NCBI GenBank assembly: GCA_910584095.1
Contig: CAJTYU010000011.1
Location: forward strand, 27,488 to 91,487
Direction: 5' to 3'
DNA length: 64,000 nt
Source: an uncultured Dorea sp.
GTDB taxonomy: Bacteria > Bacillota > Clostridia > Lachnospirales > Lachnospiraceae
Below the pieces are notes generated by a model that had not been told where the DNA came from, made no database searches, and saw only the letters and a program-made list of their open reading frames with translations. This document shows positions 9,194 to 17,331 of the stretch, piece by piece (position 1 is the first letter of the stretch; every line of letters starts with the position of its first letter). The position numbers were made by a program, and so were the translations under genes.

Positions 9194-9865
9194 TCACCTG
9201 CCTTCCACGATCCGCCCGTCCTCAATGCGGACCGTCCGGTCTGCGATCTGGGCGATCTCGTCATTGTGCGTGATCATCACGATCGTCTGGTGAAATCTCT
9301 TTCCTGTAGCGCAAAGCAGCCCGATCACCTCCTGACTGGTATGGCTGTCAAGATTGCCTGTAGGCTCGTCGGCCAGTATGATCGCAGGTTTGCTGACAAG
9401 CGCCCTTGCAATGGCCGCTCTCTGCTGCTGCCCTCCGGAAAGCTTTCCCGGCTTTCTTCCCAGCATATCTTCAAGTCCCAAAGCCTTCACAATATCCTTC
9501 AGATACTGCGCGTCCGCCCTCCGTCCGTCCAGTTCCACCGGAAGCACAATATTATCATAAATGGTCAGATTCGGAATCAGATTATAATTCTGGAACACAA
9601 ATCCAATCTTCCTCCTTCGGAAAATTGTCAGCTCGCTCCTTCCCATCCCGGAGAGTTCCTGTCCATCCACCACAACGCTTCCGCCGGTAGGCGTATCAAG
9701 GCCTCCCAGCATATGAAGCAGCGTACTTTTCCCTGAGCCGGACGTCCCTGCCACCGCGGTGAAGCTGCCCTGCTCGATCCCCAGCGTAATTCCGTCGACT
9801 GCCTTCACCACCAGCGGCTCTGTTCCGTAATATTTGGTAAGGTCTTTCGTCTGTAAAATATTCAT
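9194..9865 (-). CDS. ABC transporter ATP-binding protein (MacB/LolD/BceA type)
   Basis: A 223-residue ATPase. It has the Walker A GTSGSGKSTLLHMLGGLD, the signature LSGGQQQRAAIARALV, the Walker B AIILADEPTGNLD and a switch His in MITHNDE. The GNLD ending and the length of about 225 residues are typical of the MacB/LolD/BceA class that pairs with FtsX-like permeases. The start at 9865 is preceded by AAGGAGAAAG; an upstream in-frame ATG at 9901 has no comparable site. It precedes and nearly overlaps the permease gene. A promoter candidate lies about 110 bases upstream, so the transporter may be transcribed apart from the kinase and regulator genes, as in Bce-type modules. Confidence 0.92.
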   Translation of the reverse strand: MNILQTKDLTKYYGTEPLVVKAVDGITLGIEQGSFTAVAGTSGSGKSTLLHMLGGLDTPTGGSVVVDGQELSGMGRSELTIFRRRKIGFVFQNYNLIPNLTIYDNIVLPVELDGRRADAQYLKDIVKALGLEDMLGRKPGKLSGGQQQRAAIARALVSKPAIILADEPTGNLDSHTSQEVIGLLCATGKRFHQTIVMITHNDEIAQIADRTVRIEDGRIVEGR

Positions 9866-9975
9866 GTATTCTTTCTCCTTCCCACTCCAAATCCAGAGCA
9901 TACCGGAAAGCTTTCACACATCCTTCCCGGCATGCTCTGACATGCAAGTTTTCTAAACTATCATTTTAAAAGGAG

Positions 9976-10003
9976 ATTTTATCAATCCTGTTTCTTTTTT
10001 CAA
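9976..10003 (-). promoter_or_regulatory. Candidate promoter for the ABC transporter pair
   Basis: On the minus strand TTGAAA (9998-10003) and TAAAAT (9976-9981) are spaced by 16 bases in the 200-base gap between the histidine kinase and the ATPase gene. This fits a housekeeping promoter and would let the transporter respond separately to the adjacent response regulator. Confidence 0.4.
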
Positions 10004-10066
10004 AGAAATATCATCAAAACCGAAACAATCAGACAGGCAGAAAACAATCTTTCAGTCCTCCGGCCC

Positions 10067-11095
10067 CTAAAGGCTCGGAGCGATGGGAAGAAATACAGAA
10101 AATTGAGAACCTTCCCCTAACTTGGAGCGGACCATAATATATCCCCCCTCCCGCATAAGGATATTTCTGGCAATATACAGGCCAAGTCCCAGCCCCTCTT
10201 CGCTCCGGGCCTCATCCTCCCTGTAAAACCGTTTGAATATATCATTATAATGCTCAGGCCGGACGCCTTTCCCGGTATCCGAAATCCGGATCTGTACGTA
10301 CATCTCCCCGGGAAACGCCTCTATGCAGATATGCCCCCGCTCTGGCGTATATTTCACCGCATTATCCAAAATATTTCCTACCGCCTCCGCGGTCCACTTC
10401 ACGTCGTGGTACGCCCTGATATGGGAATCGCAGCAGACGGACAGCCCGATCCCTTTTTTTTCCGCCTTCCGGACAACTCCGTTCAGAGCAGACTCCATCG
10501 TCGGGAAGACCCTGTGGCTGCCAGTCTTCATCCGGATCAAATCGCTTTCTAACCGGGAGGCTTTGACCAGCGAATCAATCAGAAACTCCAGTTTGTCAAG
10601 CTGTCCCCCTATGATCTCCATAAATTCTCTGGCTTCCTCCTCCGCTGCATCCGGCTCCGCCAGCATATCCTGATACATCCGAATGTTGGATAAGGGCGTT
10701 TTGACCTGATGCGCAATCTCGGAAACCGTCTTCTGGAGCTGTTCCTTCTCCCGCTCGCTCTCCAGCAAACAGTTCCTTGTAATATCCTCCATCTTTTCTA
10801 ATTCCATAACCATTTTCGAGGTCAAGGTTTCCTGATTATGTTCCGCCATGGAGCCTCCTTTTTCCCCGCCGCCTGCTGCGATCTGTTCCGCCCTCCTGCA
10901 GATTTCTTCCGAAAACCCTATAAATCTTCTGCGGAAATACAGATAATACCCCAGCCCCAGCGCCCAGAAAAGAACCAGAAGCATACACAGGAACACTCTC
11001 TCCCCTCCCTCCGGCCGCAGTGTCCAGAGAAAGTAAAGTCCTGCCGCCGTCAGGAAAAAATGAAGCGCAAACAACGTATACTTATATGCTTTCAT
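10067..11095 (-). CDS. Sensor histidine kinase with very short extracytoplasmic loop
   Basis: A 342-residue kinase. Two N-terminal membrane helices (about residues 3-20 and 29-47) are separated by only about 8 residues (RPEGGER), so almost nothing is exposed outside the membrane. The dimerisation box holds the phospho-acceptor His in SEIAHQVKTPLSNIRMYQD, and the ATPase domain has an N box (GNILDNAVKYTPE), DTGKG and GLGLGLYIA. The start at 11095 overlaps the response regulator stop by 4 bases (ATGA); a start 9 codons earlier lies deep inside that gene. Tiny-loop kinases beside FtsX-type ABC transporters are typical of BceS-like sensing through the transporter, which I infer here. Confidence 0.92.
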   Translation of the reverse strand: MKAYKYTLFALHFFLTAAGLYFLWTLRPEGGERVFLCMLLVLFWALGLGYYLYFRRRFIGFSEEICRRAEQIAAGGGEKGGSMAEHNQETLTSKMVMELEKMEDITRNCLLESEREKEQLQKTVSEIAHQVKTPLSNIRMYQDMLAEPDAAEEEAREFMEIIGGQLDKLEFLIDSLVKASRLESDLIRMKTGSHRVFPTMESALNGVVRKAEKKGIGLSVCCDSHIRAYHDVKWTAEAVGNILDNAVKYTPERGHICIEAFPGEMYVQIRISDTGKGVRPEHYNDIFKRFYREDEARSEEGLGLGLYIARNILMREGGYIMVRSKLGEGSQFSVFLPIAPSL

Positions 11096-11781
11096 AGAGC
11101 TTTTTCCTCCGAATGAGACCACCGATACCCCATTCCATAGACCGTCTTAATACAGTCCGCTTCCCCGCCGCCGATCTTCGATCTTAAACGGCTGATATTC
11201 AGAGACAGGGTATGCTCATTCACGTAATTCCCCTTGCTGTCCCAGACGTGCTCCAGCAAAACCTCCTTCGTCAAAATCCGTCCGCAGTTTTGGATCAGAA
11301 GCTTTAGAAGGTCAAATTCCGTAGGCGTAAGCGGCAGGATCTCCCCGTTCTTTTTCACGATCCGTTTTTCAAAATCAGCCTCCAGATTCCCATAGGAATA
11401 CCGCACGGACTCCGCCTTCCCGGCGCATCTGCGCAGTATCGCCTGTATTTTCTCCATAACAATCCGGATACGGAAGGGCTTCGTGATATAATCGTCCGCC
11501 CCCAGATGATAGCCCTCTATGATTTCATCGTCCAAGTCTCTGGCGGTCAGGAACAGAAACGGTACTCCGCTGGGAACAACCCACTCCTTAGCAAACCGGA
11601 AGCCATCGCCGTCCGGCAGGTTTACATCCAAAATCACCAGATCGAAAAAATCCTCTGCCAGAAGTTTCTCCGCCTCCTCTAACGTATATGCGGGAATGGG
11701 GGTAATTTCCCTCTTCTGCAGGTTATAGCACAGGCCGCCGTTTAGAATCTCGTCATCCTCAATGATCATTACCCTGCTCAT
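11092..11781 (-). CDS. OmpR/PhoB-family response regulator
   Basis: A 229-residue regulator. The receiver domain has the acidic pair EDD near residue 9, the phospho-acceptor Asp in LVILDVNLPDGDG (about residue 53), Thr/Ala in FLTARD and Lys in YITKPF. A C-terminal winged-helix domain contains LTPTEFDLLKLLIQN and VRSKIG-like elements. It is translationally coupled to the kinase downstream. The symporter gene ends only 18 bases upstream in the same direction, so the regulator may be read through from the arginine deiminase-like operon or have its own promoter inside that gene. It probably controls the ABC transporter downstream. Confidence 0.93.
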   Translation of the reverse strand: MSRVMIIEDDEILNGGLCYNLQKREITPIPAYTLEEAEKLLAEDFFDLVILDVNLPDGDGFRFAKEWVVPSGVPFLFLTARDLDDEIIEGYHLGADDYITKPFRIRIVMEKIQAILRRCAGKAESVRYSYGNLEADFEKRIVKKNGEILPLTPTEFDLLKLLIQNCGRILTKEVLLEHVWDSKGNYVNEHTLSLNISRLRSKIGGGEADCIKTVYGMGYRWSHSEEKAL

Positions 11782-11799
11782 ATCTCCGGTCCCACCTCG

Positions 11800-13290
11800 T
11801 TACTCTGCTCTTCCAGCCGTCTTCTTTGCCTCCGCGTCCTGCTTTTCATCATAGAAAATCTTAAAATTCTCGTCCACCGTTCCCTTTCCCAAATACCTTG
11901 CGTTATAATCCTTTAAAAGAGCCGTAAACTTCGGCGCCAGAACCACCAGCGCAAGCAGGTTGATAAAGATCGGCAGTCCTACTCCCGCGTCCGAGATAAT
12001 CCACACCGTCGCTCCCGGAAGCTCGTTAAATACAGCGATCAGCACCAGAATCAGGCTGGGCAGCGGATAGGTCCATTTATAAAATGCCAGCGCGTATTTC
12101 TTAATCTTGGATTCTCCCACCACGTAGCGCAGCACAACCTCGATCTGAGCATACAGCCCGCTTGAGGTCGTTAGACCGAACAAAAAGATCCCCACGGCCA
12201 GAACGATTCTTCCAAAGGTCCCAAGCCCCGTTTCAAAGGCGGACAGCGTAAGGCTCGCCCCCTCCAGTCCGCTGTTCCACTGTCCGGTAACCATAATGAT
12301 CAGGCAGGTCATGGTACAGATCACAAAAGTATCCATAAATACTTCAAAAATGCCAAGCATCCCCTGTTTTACCGGATGTTCCACTCTTGCAGACGCATGA
12401 ATCATCGGCGCCGTACCCCAGCCGGCCTCATTGCTGAATACAGAACGCGCCATGCCGGTCTGAAGAGCCAGCTTCATCGTAGCGCCCGCAAATCCTCCCA
12501 CTGCCGCCGTCCCGGTAAAGGCGCTGCCAAAGATCAGTGCAACCGATTCCGGTATCATAGTTATATTTTTTATGACGATAAAAAGCCCGCCAAACAAATA
12601 GAACAAACACATAAAAGGGACAAGGACCGTCGCCCATTTTCCGATGCTCTTTAATCCGCCGCTGATCATAATATACAGCACGATGGTAAACACGATAGAA
12701 CTTCCCAGCATACTGATGTCAAACGTGGACGCCAGCGCCTCCGATACCGTATAGGTCTGGATGTTGATGAAATAACTTAGGGAAAATCCAATCGCAAACA
12801 GCGCGCTTAAGAAAAGGTATAGCCCCTTTTTGTTCATTTCCTCGCCAATGCCCTTCTGCATATAGTAATTCGGACCGCCGTAAGCTTCCTGATCCCCATC
12901 CTTGATCCGGTAGTGAACGGCCAGCGTAATCTCCGCGCTCTTTACAATCATCCCGAACAGCCCGGACACCCACATCCAGAATACGGCTCCCGGCCCTCCA
13001 AGAGCCAGCGCGGTGGCAACGCCGCCGATATTGCCTACGCCGATAGTCGTCCCCAGCGCAGTGCTCATCGCCTCCATCGACGAAAGCACTCCGGCGCTCT
13101 TACTTTCCGCTTCCTTCTTACCCCCAAAGAAATTCAGGTACGCGCGTTTCATCGCCATGCGAAAGCCGCAAAGCTGAAAAAAGCCCGTCCGGATACTTAA
13201 GTACAGCCCGGCTCCCAGCACAAATACCACCAGAGGCGTCCCCCACATATAGTCATACACAATAACGTTAATCCAATCTACAATAGTCAT
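11800..13290 (-). CDS. AGCS-family sodium:amino acid symporter
   Basis: A 496-residue membrane protein with about 10 to 11 helices. The family signature GVGNIGGVATALALGGPGA (about residues 82-100) followed by VFWMW is the conserved block of sodium:alanine/glycine symporters, and SVFSNEAGWGTAPMIHASA is the second conserved region. It should cotransport a small neutral amino acid with Na+ or H+. It is third in a tight minus-strand run after the arginine deiminase-like and RocB-like genes (37-base gap), pointing to uptake of an amino acid or dipeptide acted on by those enzymes. The substrate within the family cannot be read from sequence. Confidence 0.92.
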   Translation of the reverse strand: MTIVDWINVIVYDYMWGTPLVVFVLGAGLYLSIRTGFFQLCGFRMAMKRAYLNFFGGKKEAESKSAGVLSSMEAMSTALGTTIGVGNIGGVATALALGGPGAVFWMWVSGLFGMIVKSAEITLAVHYRIKDGDQEAYGGPNYYMQKGIGEEMNKKGLYLFLSALFAIGFSLSYFINIQTYTVSEALASTFDISMLGSSIVFTIVLYIMISGGLKSIGKWATVLVPFMCLFYLFGGLFIVIKNITMIPESVALIFGSAFTGTAAVGGFAGATMKLALQTGMARSVFSNEAGWGTAPMIHASARVEHPVKQGMLGIFEVFMDTFVICTMTCLIIMVTGQWNSGLEGASLTLSAFETGLGTFGRIVLAVGIFLFGLTTSSGLYAQIEVVLRYVVGESKIKKYALAFYKWTYPLPSLILVLIAVFNELPGATVWIISDAGVGLPIFINLLALVVLAPKFTALLKDYNARYLGKGTVDENFKIFYDEKQDAEAKKTAGRAE

Positions 13291-13326
13291 TCTTTCTTCC
13301 TCTTTTCTCTTATTCCGGTAAAAGCC

Positions 13327-14970
13327 TTATCCCAGGAGCGTCTCCCTAACGGCAAAATCCAGAATCTCCGGCGTTCTCTCGTACAAATCCTCTTTATAGA
13401 CCCGTTCCGTCAGTTTATGGAAATCCTTGCCCCATGGCCCAATATTCACACACGGCATGGAAATGTTCTGCATCTCGGCAAGAGGCAGACTGTAAATTTC
13501 TCCGAAAAACGGCATATTATTTTTCAGGCTTTCCTCGATCTTTCTGCTGTTGGAAATACCGGAATAACTCAGATCCGAGATCCCGGTATAGAAGTCTTCC
13601 CTGCCGTATTCCTGTCCCCAGCGCTCCTTGGCGAAACCCTTCAGGCTGTCAAACAGTCCGGCTGCTTTTTCCTCCTTCTCCTGCCTTAATATATTCGCAG
13701 CGTTCGGATAATAAGGAGGCATCAGGCCGATCACAACCCTAGGCGACAGATCGTCGATATAATTATAGACAAATTCTACCAAACCGAAATTTGCCGTAAT
13801 CAGGGATTCCTCTCCCCTTTGGATTCTTTGACGCAGAGACCTTAATTCCTCTGCATAAGCCGCTTCAAACTTCCCGCCGTAATTTTCCGCCGCCTCCTTA
13901 ATGAGCCCGCCAAAATCCACCACCTTGCTTTTCCACGGAAGCTCCGTTTCCAGCCGGCCCAGGGCTTTCGCAAACCTCCGGTAATTCCGGTTCATATCTG
14001 CAAGTACGGTTTCAAAGGAATCTTCGCAGACTTTCCGTAACTTTGCCATCACAGATTCCGGCGACTGATTCAGCGTCAGCACGCTCAGACACCCATTGAC
14101 AGCAAGCGGCATCGACACATCGTAGGACTGTTTGGTTTCCCTGAGATACAGCCAAGTAGGCGGCGGCGCTGCCTCCTTTCCCACAACGTCGCTAAAATCC
14201 ATCTGAACCTCAGTACCCCGGACAATCTCGCACATAATATTTACCGGATTCAGCCCCTCAAATACCTTTCCGGCATGTGCAAGACAGCCGCGCACATAGA
14301 CGAAGGGCATCAGTTTTCCAATGGAGCCAAAGGAAAACAAGCCCTCTTCTTTTGTTTTTCTCTGATGGGGTTCGGAATTAATCATCAGCTTATATTTCAA
14401 TCCATACTCTTTCTTCATTCTGTCCAAGAGGAGAACCCCCGCCCGCATTCCGGCGGACAGATTCTCTTCATCCGGCACGCCCAGCACGATAACATTTCCC
14501 TGAAAGTCCTCCCGGCCCGCATATTCCGACAGCAAAGCCATCTGGACCGAACCGCCGCCCTTCATGTCGCAGACGCCCCGCCCAAACAGCCATTTCCCGC
14601 TTTCCAAATCTTCTCTCGCTTCATCCGCTAAGCTGTTTTTAATCTCCATAAGACGCTTCTCCAGCTCGTCCGGCGTAAACGCATACTCTTTCAGTGTCTT
14701 AAAATCCTCCACCGTGACCACGTCATAATGGTGGATGAGCACCACCGTATCCGGCCCTTTTCCTTTCACCATAGCCCAGACGGCTCCCCGTCCAAAGGGA
14801 TCCCCCTCAATGGGAAACGCGCCGTAATATCGGGGATGCGTCTGAAAATATTCCTGTTTTCCAAAAAAATCCAAGAAATATTCTTCCGCCTCCCGCTCTC
14901 CCTGCGAATAGCTGATACTCTTTCTCATGACATAGCCGTACAATATATCTTTTATCTTATCTGCCAGCAT
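13327..14970 (-). CDS. M20-family metallopeptidase, RocB-like
   Basis: A 547-residue protein, the length of RocB arginine utilisation proteins. Zinc-ligand motifs of M20 enzymes are seen: VVLIHHYDVV (the first metal His/Asp), WLFGRGVCDMKGG (bridging Asp) and VLGVPDEENLSAG (the Glu pair). The C-terminal part has GISDLSYSG, specific to the RocB subgroup. Expected to hydrolyse a dipeptide or N-acyl amino acid in the cytoplasm. It sits between an arginine deiminase-family gene and an AGCS symporter, with gaps under 40 bases on both sides, so it is probably part of a small amino acid catabolic operon. Exact substrate unknown. Confidence 0.88.
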   Translation of the reverse strand: MLADKIKDILYGYVMRKSISYSQGEREAEEYFLDFFGKQEYFQTHPRYYGAFPIEGDPFGRGAVWAMVKGKGPDTVVLIHHYDVVTVEDFKTLKEYAFTPDELEKRLMEIKNSLADEAREDLESGKWLFGRGVCDMKGGGSVQMALLSEYAGREDFQGNVIVLGVPDEENLSAGMRAGVLLLDRMKKEYGLKYKLMINSEPHQRKTKEEGLFSFGSIGKLMPFVYVRGCLAHAGKVFEGLNPVNIMCEIVRGTEVQMDFSDVVGKEAAPPPTWLYLRETKQSYDVSMPLAVNGCLSVLTLNQSPESVMAKLRKVCEDSFETVLADMNRNYRRFAKALGRLETELPWKSKVVDFGGLIKEAAENYGGKFEAAYAEELRSLRQRIQRGEESLITANFGLVEFVYNYIDDLSPRVVIGLMPPYYPNAANILRQEKEEKAAGLFDSLKGFAKERWGQEYGREDFYTGISDLSYSGISNSRKIEESLKNNMPFFGEIYSLPLAEMQNISMPCVNIGPWGKDFHKLTERVYKEDLYERTPEILDFAVRETLLG

Positions 14971-14997
14971 TTTCTCTCGAACTCTCCTATTTATAAA

Positions 14998-15873
14998 TCA
15001 CAGTCTCTTTAACGGACAAGTAAGGCAGGTAGGACCGCCGGTTCCTTTATAAGACACTTCTTTTCCCTCATAGGTAAGGACCTCCACGCCCGCGTCGCGC
15101 ATTTTCTTCACAATATCCGGATTTCCGGCGATCGTAATACATTTCCCCGGTTCCAGCGCAAGCACATTCGAACCGAGATAATCATACTCTTCGTCGCTGC
15201 ACTCAATCAGCCTTATCCCTCTTTCTATCAGATACTCCCGGAAAAATACGGGCATATATTTCGAATATACCACCGCCTTATCCGTATCGACAAAGCTGAT
15301 GATGCTCATCAAGTGCAGGCAGCAGTCCACGCCGTCCCCATGAGGCATCGGGATAATGATGTATTCCTCCACCACGTCCTTTGTCAGCTCCTTGAACTGG
15401 CGGATCCCTTCGTCATTTGTCCTGTATCCGCGCCCAATCGCAACGGTCTTCTCGTCAATCCAAAGAACATCGCCGCCCTCCATCTTACCCGGCGCTTTGA
15501 TTTCTCCAAGGGTAGGGATCCCGATAGATTCCAGATAAGCTTTCGTTGCGAGATATTCCCGGCTCCTAAGCTCCTTACCCATGGGAAAATAAACTGCTCC
15601 TTTTTTCGTGATCTTTAACGGATCGTGGGTATAGATGGAATCCAGACCCGTCCTCGCATCCTCCGGCAGGCAGTACACATGCTCCACGTTTTCCCTGATA
15701 AACTTCTCAAATACCGCATACTCCTCCAGAACTTTCGCGTAATCCGGACACCCGAAATATTTGAATTTTTCCCATGAACCGTTTAGATTCTCCTGACTGA
15801 TAAACGCCTGCTCCGGTTTCTTAATCAAAATTGATTCAATCTTTCCAGTCATAGACTGACATCCATAATTCAT
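14998..15873 (-). CDS. Arginine deiminase/amidinotransferase-superfamily protein
   Basis: A 291-residue enzyme when started at 15873, directly after AAAGGAGGAACAAAGG; a longer in-frame reading from 15957 lacks support. Superfamily motifs are MEGGDVLW, HGDGVDCCLHLMSI (His region) and the C-terminal TGGPTCLTCPL, which contains the likely catalytic Cys. Family members hydrolyse or transfer guanidino groups of arginine, dimethylarginine or agmatine-like substrates. It heads an operon with the RocB-like peptidase and AGCS symporter, suggesting guanidino-amino acid use. It is shorter than classical ArcA (about 410 residues) and closer in size to dimethylargininase-like proteins. Specific reaction not resolved. 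Confidence 0.85.
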   Translation of the reverse strand: MNYGCQSMTGKIESILIKKPEQAFISQENLNGSWEKFKYFGCPDYAKVLEEYAVFEKFIRENVEHVYCLPEDARTGLDSIYTHDPLKITKKGAVYFPMGKELRSREYLATKAYLESIGIPTLGEIKAPGKMEGGDVLWIDEKTVAIGRGYRTNDEGIRQFKELTKDVVEEYIIIPMPHGDGVDCCLHLMSIISFVDTDKAVVYSKYMPVFFREYLIERGIRLIECSDEEYDYLGSNVLALEPGKCITIAGNPDIVKKMRDAGVEVLTYEGKEVSYKGTGGPTCLTCPLKRL

Positions 15874-16120
15874 CCTTTGTTCCTCCTTTATCATCCACAA
15901 AAAACGAAAAGGCAATCTAATTATGCCGGGATTGCCTTTAACATTTCTTAACTGCAATAGATACGAAAATATTATATACTGTTCCTATGCATTTTTCTAC
16001 TGTATTTTGCATTTTTATTCACTTTGCTGACAGAACCTGCGACTGTTTACTCCCTTCACGGTAACTAAAACCTTCCTGCGGCAATTTATTTAACCTTTTC
16101 TCTGCCACAACATAAAAACA
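15874..16120 (-). promoter_or_regulatory. Long leader/promoter region of the deiminase-like operon with hairpin
   Basis: This 250-base gap holds a minus-strand TATAAT (15971-15976). Closer to the gene, a 10-bp perfect stem (15908-15917 with 15930-15939) is followed on the minus strand by a T-rich run ending just before the ribosome binding site. That hairpin could act as an attenuator. Further upstream (about 16025-16080) is a segment loosely resembling part of a glycine aptamer. Confidence 0.4.
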
Positions 16121-16161
16121 TCAGAGATGAACTATTTCTTTATCGAAATAGTTATCTCTGA
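16121..16161 (-). terminator. Terminator after the small membrane protein gene
   Basis: TCAGAGATGAACTATTTC (16121-16138) pairs with GAAATAGTTATCTCTGA (16145-16161), apart from one bulged base. On the minus strand it is followed by TGTTTTTATG. It lies 50 bases after the stop codon of the TIGR04086-like gene. Confidence 0.75.
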
Positions 16162-16211
16162 AATCCTTTCACTTTACAGCATATTTTCCTTTCTCAATTG
16201 ACCGGCTTTCC

Positions 16212-16586
16212 TTAAGAAATCATCCCGCCGATCGTTCCGCCTCCCGCACACAAGAAAAAAGTTGTAACAAGACTGGCCGCCGCCCCGTCCAGCGTTCGAT
16301 ATACGCCGATTGTTATCAATATTAAAAGGGCAAAGTACAGGATACCAAGAATCAGTCCCCAAAGAAATTTTCTTGTCTTTGCCATTTTCCCGATCGCAAG
16401 CCCTCCTATCAGCGTCGCAGTAATATAGATTGCTATGATACCAGCCGATACTGCCTTTTCATCCATGTCCAATTTATACAAAAGCATCGCCAAGACCAGC
16501 AGCAGCGCTCCTGTCAGAGCATATGACAACAACAACGATTTCAGTATCCATCCGGCTATCTTTGCTTCCCTTCGGTTTCTATCCAT
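16212..16586 (-). CDS. TIGR04086-like four-helix membrane protein
   Basis: A 124-residue protein with four predicted membrane helices (about residues 14-34, 42-65, 70-92 and 98-122) and short basic N-terminal residues. Size, helix spacing and the glycine-rich last helix (CAGGGTIGGMIS) match the TIGR04086 family of uncharacterised membrane proteins found in spore-forming Firmicutes. The ATG at 16586 was preferred over the GTG four codons upstream because GGGGTGG lies 8 bases before it. It is preceded by spoVT on the same strand with a gap of about 95 bases. Function unknown. Confidence 0.75.
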   Translation of the reverse strand: MDRNRREAKIAGWILKSLLLSYALTGALLLVLAMLLYKLDMDEKAVSAGIIAIYITATLIGGLAIGKMAKTRKFLWGLILGILYFALLILITIGVYRTLDGAAASLVTTFFLCAGGGTIGGMIS

Positions 16587-16681
16587 CTCACATTCCACCC
16601 CGCCATAAATTATATTAAATCATATGACAGGCTAAAAAAATTTATGCGGAATTTCTGTCTGCAACAATAAATCTTTCGTAT

Positions 16682-17230
16682 CTACTGCTCCATCTGGCGT
16701 CCGAGAAACCCAGCGGCACAAACTGCAATTTTCCTTTCTGTTTCGCCAAATTTTCTCTTTTCGCCTTTATTTAGAATCACCACGGCCCCAATCACGTCGC
16801 CCTCGCAGATAATCGGCGTTATTACCTCCTCTGAAAATGAATCGGCCTGTTCATTAATAATTTTGATAAATTTCTTATCGCCATCCGCCGCCAAAATTTC
16901 CGTCCGCTCGCTCATTGCCTTGCAAAGCTGTTTCGTAATGTATTTGTCCTGCATATCTTTACGCCCGTTTCCCGACGCGGCAATTACCTGATCCATATCG
17001 CAAATACACACCAGACAGCCAATCGCCTGAGAAATACTCTCTGCATACTGCCTTGCGAAATTTGCCAGCTCCCCAATCGGAGAATATTTCTTCAGGATTA
17101 CTTCTCCTTCCCTGTCGGTGAATATTTCCAGCGGATCGCCCTCCCGGATACGAAGCGTCCTCCGGATTTCCTTCGGTATTACAACACGTCCAAGATCATC
17201 TATTCTACGTACAATTCCTGTTGCTTTCAT
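16682..17230 (-). CDS. spoVT: Stage V sporulation regulator SpoVT (AbrB/GAF)
   Basis: A 182-residue DNA-binding protein. The N-terminal 50 residues (MKATGIVRRIDDLGRVVIPK, then IRREGDPLEIF-like) form an AbrB/MazE swapped-hairpin domain nearly diagnostic for SpoVT. Residues from about 55 onward form a GAF-like domain, as in B. subtilis SpoVT (178 residues). SpoVT tunes sigma-G-dependent gene expression in the forespore. The start at 17230 follows GGAGGACTTATTAT; the longer in-frame reading has no ribosome binding site. It is flanked upstream by a GpsA-like gene and downstream by the small membrane protein, all on the minus strand. Confidence 0.93.
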   Translation of the reverse strand: MKATGIVRRIDDLGRVVIPKEIRRTLRIREGDPLEIFTDREGEVILKKYSPIGELANFARQYAESISQAIGCLVCICDMDQVIAASGNGRKDMQDKYITKQLCKAMSERTEILAADGDKKFIKIINEQADSFSEEVITPIICEGDVIGAVVILNKGEKRKFGETERKIAVCAAGFLGRQMEQ

Positions 17231-17331
17231 ATAATAAGTCCTCCATCTGCAGATATTCATAATAAAGTAATACTATTATCTGTAAATGGAGGTATTTTAT
17301 ACCTGCAAGCGCAACATTCCAGCCGTCAATC

